6,115 nucleotides of DNA from CAYQPF01 sp964419225 (GTDB taxonomy: Bacteria > Cloacimonadota > Cloacimonadia > Cloacimonadales > CAYQPF01): contig CAYQPF010000231.1 in NCBI GenBank assembly GCA_964419225.1, positions 1 to 6,115 on the forward strand, in the 5' to 3' direction. The position numbers were made by a program, and so were the translations under genes. The notes under the pieces were generated by a model. The model saw nothing but the letters and a program-made list of their open reading frames with translations. It did no database searches and was not told the DNA's origin. Below are positions 3,825 to 6,115 of this stretch, in pieces (the stretch's first letter is position 1; each line of letters begins with the position of its first letter).

Positions 3825-6115
3825 TCAAAGAGGATACTGGACCACTCTGATGCGGTTTTCTTTATAATTCAGCAGTTTTTGAGCTGTTTTTTGAATATCT
3901 TTAGCTGTAACTTTATTCAGAAAATCTTTATGATTTATAAAATCAGCAAAATTCATTTTATTGGAATCATAGTTTTTTAGAGAAGATAACCAGAAATCAT
4001 TCTTGGTTAACTGTGATTCATATGATTTCGCAGCAGATTCATGGAAGATTTGCATATACTTTTCTGCCACTGGTTTTTTCTTAAGTTCATCCATGATCTG
4101 ATATATAGCTTTAGTCAATTCTTCAACTCTGTCTGGAGAACAGCCTAAACGGATTTCAATTCTGATCTGACAATGGGGATATTGGTCTATAGTGGGATAT
4201 GCATATACATAGTAAACACCGCTCATTGCTTCGCGGATCTTTTCCCGGAGAAGCTCATTGAATACAAGATTCATGGCATTAGTCTTTGTATTGTTGATTT
4301 TGCTGAATTCATAGTCTGAAGTCAGGACAATATTAATCACAGATTTTTTATCCTGTCCGGCATGAACGCTTTTTTCGATAATGTCTTTGGGGTAACGGAT
4401 ATTTCTGTCGATCACTTTTTCCTTCTCATGTTTTACCGGTAAGGAAGCAAGATATGTTTCGACCATATTCTCAAAAGCTTTCTCATCTATTGCACCCACA
4501 AAGTAGAAGGTAAAATCGGAAGGATCAGAGAAACGTTCTTTGAAGATTTGGTAGCATTCGTTCATTTTTATCTTATTCACACTATATGCATCAGGAATCA
4601 TTGTATAGGGATTATTACTATAGAGAGTTTTTTGCACACCGCTTTCAAAGAGAAATTCAGGATCACGGGAGCGATTATTAATGTCTTCTCTGATTTTGGA
4701 CATCATATTATTATATGCTGTGGAATCGGATCTGACATTTGTAAAATTTAGGTGGATCAATTGGAAAGCTAATTCCAGATCTGTCTTGGAAAATCTGCCG
4801 TTCAAGCTTTCCTGGAAAAGGGAAAGAGATGGTTCAACAGCAACATTATGTCCTGCAAGAATTTTTGTTAAAGTCATATCATCAAAATCTGCCAAACCTG
4901 AGGCCTGAACCAAATCAACACATACCTTAGCTGAAGCTAATTTAGTTGAATCAATAGCAGAGAAGCCTCCTGGACTATAAGAGTCAAAAACAATTTCATC
5001 ATTCTTAAAATCAGATTTCTTATAGAGAATCCGAACTCCGTTAGACAAGATCAGTTCCGTAACATTTCCGTCTTCAAGCTGTTTGCGAGATTGAATAGAA
5101 CCTTTGACAGGCTTTTTTTCCATGAGTGATTTGGCCACACTTTGGTCTTTATAGGCTTGAATATCTTCACCTTCTGTAGCCTGTGTAATTTTTTTGAGTT
5201 CATTTTCTGTGGGCAAGAGAACTCCCTCTTTTTCGGGGATTGATACTGAGACAACCCTGTCAGGGTTAGACAAAATCTGTTTGGCCACAGAGTTGACCAG
5301 TTTCAGGTTGATGGTGGGGCGAATTTCATTAAATATACTATAAGCTGTTGCTTTATCGACTACAGGATTACCGGTCAAATATGAACGGATTATTTCACCT
5401 GCTACTCTTTCGGAACCAATTTTATCTTTTTCCAAGGATTGGTTTTCCAATCTTTTTGCCAATTGCATCAAAGCCATATCGAGTTCGCTTTGAGTAAAGC
5501 CATAACGGACAATCCTTTCTTTTTCGGTGATCAAACTCTTTAATCCGTTTTGAATTCCATTATCTTTTACCTGGGCTGCAATGCTGAAGAACATAGTATT
5601 TCTAACCATAGGGAATTGATAAGCGTAAGCATTCTGGAAAGGAGGGTTTGCAGATTGAGCTAACTCTTTTAATCTAAAGCCCAGCATGGAACTGATCAGA
5701 CTAAAAATCTGTTGAGTCATGAAATCACCGTTATTCTTGATTGCCAATACTTTACTTTTGTATGATATTGAAACATCATTACTGGGTGCTTCTTTGTCTG
5801 AAACTATTGAATATTGGGTTTGAGTCTGTGCAGGGACAATAATATCAGGTCTTACAGGTGCATTCACAGCCTTGGGAATTGGTTCGAAGTATTCCTTAAT
5901 GTATTTCTCCATCTCATTCAGGTCGACATCACCTACGACCACAACTGCCTGTAGATCGGGTCTATACCAGGATTTATAAAAGTTGCGGATTGTTTCATAT
6001 TTGAAAGTGCTGAGTACTTCCTGAGTGCCGATAACTTTCCTTTCAGGGTATTTCGAACCTTTGAGTAATACAGCCATGTTTTTTTCAAACATACGTTCGT
6101 TGGCTCCCTGTCCTC
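3825..6115 (-). CDS. M16 family zinc metallopeptidase, PqqL-like (N-terminus beyond the window)
   Basis: Only the C-terminal 762 codons are here. The ATG at 6092 is not the real start: the open frame runs on to the right edge and encodes GQGANER before it, matching the GAxER stretch internal to this family. Numbering from that Met, residues 1-60 end the first M16 domain (WYRPDLQAVVVVGDVDL at 42-58), 60-290 are the first M16_C domain, 340-500 the second catalytically silent M16-like domain (YSPGGFSAIDS at 372-382), and 505-755 the last M16_C domain. R616 in LLREK and Y627/Y628 correspond to the conserved Arg-Tyr element of the substrate chamber. Full-length relatives have roughly 930-950 residues, so about 180 are missing, including the HxxEH zinc motif; activity cannot be judged. 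The family clamps and cleaves unfolded peptides, usually in the periplasm. A strong terminator at 3665-3694 ends the transcript. Confidence 0.87.
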   Translation of the reverse strand, partial: GQGANERMFEKNMAVLLKGSKYPERKVIGTQEVLSTFKYETIRNFYKSWYRPDLQAVVVVGDVDLNEMEKYIKEYFEPIPKAVNAPVRPDIIVPAQTQTQYSIVSDKEAPSNDVSISYKSKVLAIKNNGDFMTQQIFSLISSMLGFRLKELAQSANPPFQNAYAYQFPMVRNTMFFSIAAQVKDNGIQNGLKSLITEKERIVRYGFTQSELDMALMQLAKRLENQSLEKDKIGSERVAGEIIRSYLTGNPVVDKATAYSIFNEIRPTINLKLVNSVAKQILSNPDRVVSVSIPEKEGVLLPTENELKKITQATEGEDIQAYKDQSVAKSLMEKKPVKGSIQSRKQLEDGNVTELILSNGVRILYKKSDFKNDEIVFDSYSPGGFSAIDSTKLASAKVCVDLVQASGLADFDDMTLTKILAGHNVAVEPSLSLFQESLNGRFSKTDLELAFQLIHLNFTNVRSDSTAYNNMMSKIREDINNRSRDPEFLFESGVQKTLYSNNPYTMIPDAYSVNKIKMNECYQIFKERFSDPSDFTFYFVGAIDEKAFENMVETYLASLPVKHEKEKVIDRNIRYPKDIIEKSVHAGQDKKSVINIVLTSDYEFSKINNTKTNAMNLVFNELLREKIREAMSGVYYVYAYPTIDQYPHCQIRIEIRLGCSPDRVEELTKAIYQIMDELKKKPVAEKYMQIFHESAAKSYESQLTKNDFWLSSLKNYDSNKMNFADFINHKDFLNKVTAKDIQKTAQKLLNYKENRIRVVQYPL

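Noticed and set aside
6090..6092. ATG at 6092 as the start of the M16 peptidase
   Set aside because: The frame stays open to the window edge and encodes GQGANER, which matches internal family sequence. A start here would also remove the whole first catalytic domain.
6106..6114. CCCTGTCCT, also present in the terminator at 3686-3694
   Set aside because: This nine-base match lies inside the peptidase coding sequence without its inverted partner; chance is the simplest explanation.

Overview
The window is AT-rich bacterial DNA with two complete genes, two edge-truncated genes, and two intergenic stretches of about 390 and 450 bases packed with palindromic repeats. The C-terminal tail encoded at the left edge resembles the FlgD-like / type IX secretion sorting tails of the Fibrobacterota-Chlorobiota-Bacteroidota (FCB) group. 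Together with the secreted hydrolase, the large M16 peptidase and the many small intergenic hairpins, this fits an anaerobic FCB-group bacterium. Candidatus Cloacimonadota is my best guess, but the phylum is an inference from style and has not been tested.

Layout. Bases 2-121 (+) are the last 39 codons of a cell-surface or exported protein. Bases 121-514 hold three copies of a 31-bp repeat, whose hairpin shows a compensated base-pair change, followed by three unrelated hairpins (341-363, 395-406, 436-464). Bases 515-2464 (-) encode a secreted two-part protein: an N-terminal CBM9/DOMON-like beta-sandwich and a C-terminal alpha/beta-hydrolase (esterase) with an intact Ser-Asp-His triad. Bases 2465-2681 are a divergent promoter region. 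Bases 2682-3374 (+) encode an Asp/Glu racemase-family enzyme with the Thr/Cys catalytic pair of E. coli YgeA rather than the usual Cys/Cys pair. Bases 3375-3824 are a second repeat-rich gap between convergent genes, with short direct repeats, two adjacent hairpins, a strong minus-strand terminator and two related pyrimidine/purine palindromes. Bases 3825-6115 (-) are the last 762 codons of an M16 zinc metallopeptidase of the long PqqL-like type. Its zinc-site half lies beyond the right edge.

The genes do not form an operon: the esterase and racemase diverge, and the racemase and peptidase converge. The esterase and peptidase are probably exported and could contribute to breakdown of external polymers and peptides. 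The racemase is likely cytoplasmic and acts on amino acids. No shared pathway is evident. I found no CRISPR array, tRNA, rRNA or transposase gene. The most distinctive material is the noncoding repeats, chiefly the 31-bp repeat trio next to the first gene.
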